DNA from: a candidate division WOR-3 bacterium
Lineage (GTDB): Bacteria; SDB-A
DNA length: 14,319 nucleotides
Assembly: GCA_016934535.1 (NCBI GenBank)
Contig: JAFGSQ010000030.1
Location: 1-14,319, forward strand
Direction of reading: 5' to 3'
The stretch's first letter is position 1. The number at the start of each line of letters is the position of its first letter. A program made the translations under genes and the position numbers. The notes under the pieces are model-generated. The model was not told the origin of the DNA, did not search any database, and saw only the letters and a program-made list of their open reading frames with translations. Of this stretch, positions 14,310 to 14,319 are shown piece after piece.

Positions 14310-14319
14310 CGATTCCGGC

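Noticed and set aside
1-14319. tRNA, rRNA, CRISPR, insertion sequence or phage genes
   Set aside because: No cloverleaf, regular spaced repeats, transposase, integrase or terminal inverted repeats were seen on either strand.

Overview
The window comes from a bacterial chromosome and holds 13 protein-coding genes packed almost without gaps. It has no RNA gene, CRISPR array, insertion sequence, integrase or other sign of a mobile element. The organism looks like a Gram-negative (diderm) bacterium: three of the proteins have lipoprotein signal peptides, one resembles the outer-membrane lipoprotein assembly factor LolB, and there is a periplasmic-type soluble lytic transglycosylase. TGA is the commonest stop codon, several genes start with TTG or GTG, and Shine-Dalgarno sequences (AGGAG type) are clear at most starts. 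The gene mix (M18 aminopeptidase type 1, SpoIID-domain protein outside a sporulation locus, LVIVD-repeat lipoprotein) would suit an uncultivated deep-branching phylum, but I cannot place it from sequence alone.

Left half, plus strand (1-8062). A sigma70-like promoter (8-36) drives a small lipoprotein gene (65-523) that ends in a rho-independent terminator (544-570). Directly after the terminator begins a six-gene run with gaps of at most 4 bases or short overlaps: LD-carboxypeptidase (ldcA), SpoIID/LytB-domain protein, TPR plus SLT lytic transglycosylase, a tandem family 2 glycosyltransferase whose first half is degenerate, an LVIVD beta-propeller lipoprotein, and a LolB-like lipoprotein. Three of the six belong to peptidoglycan-cleaving or recycling families and the rest to envelope families, so the run reads as a cell-envelope turnover operon.

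Right half, minus strand (8066 to the window end). A second tight run is transcribed leftwards: coiled-coil/TPR protein (12801-14309, 5' end possibly outside the window), a 107-residue unknown protein, type I methionine aminopeptidase (map), M18 aminopeptidase (apeA-like), a DegT-family PLP aminotransferase, and a response regulator with an HD-GYP domain. Stops and ribosome binding sites overlap at several junctions, so these genes are probably co-transcribed from a promoter outside the window. The two peptidases would work together on N-terminal and small-peptide processing; the regulator probably controls cyclic-di-GMP. The operons converge with 3 bases between stop codons, and an inverted repeat inside the end of the LolB-like gene (8013-8048) probably terminates both.

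Most notable points: ldcA and the SpoIID gene share one reading frame, separated by a single TGA; the SpoIID protein has no signal peptide and 17 cysteines; the glycosyltransferase contains a clear internal duplication with one dead half; and two proteins at the head of the minus operon are of unknown function.
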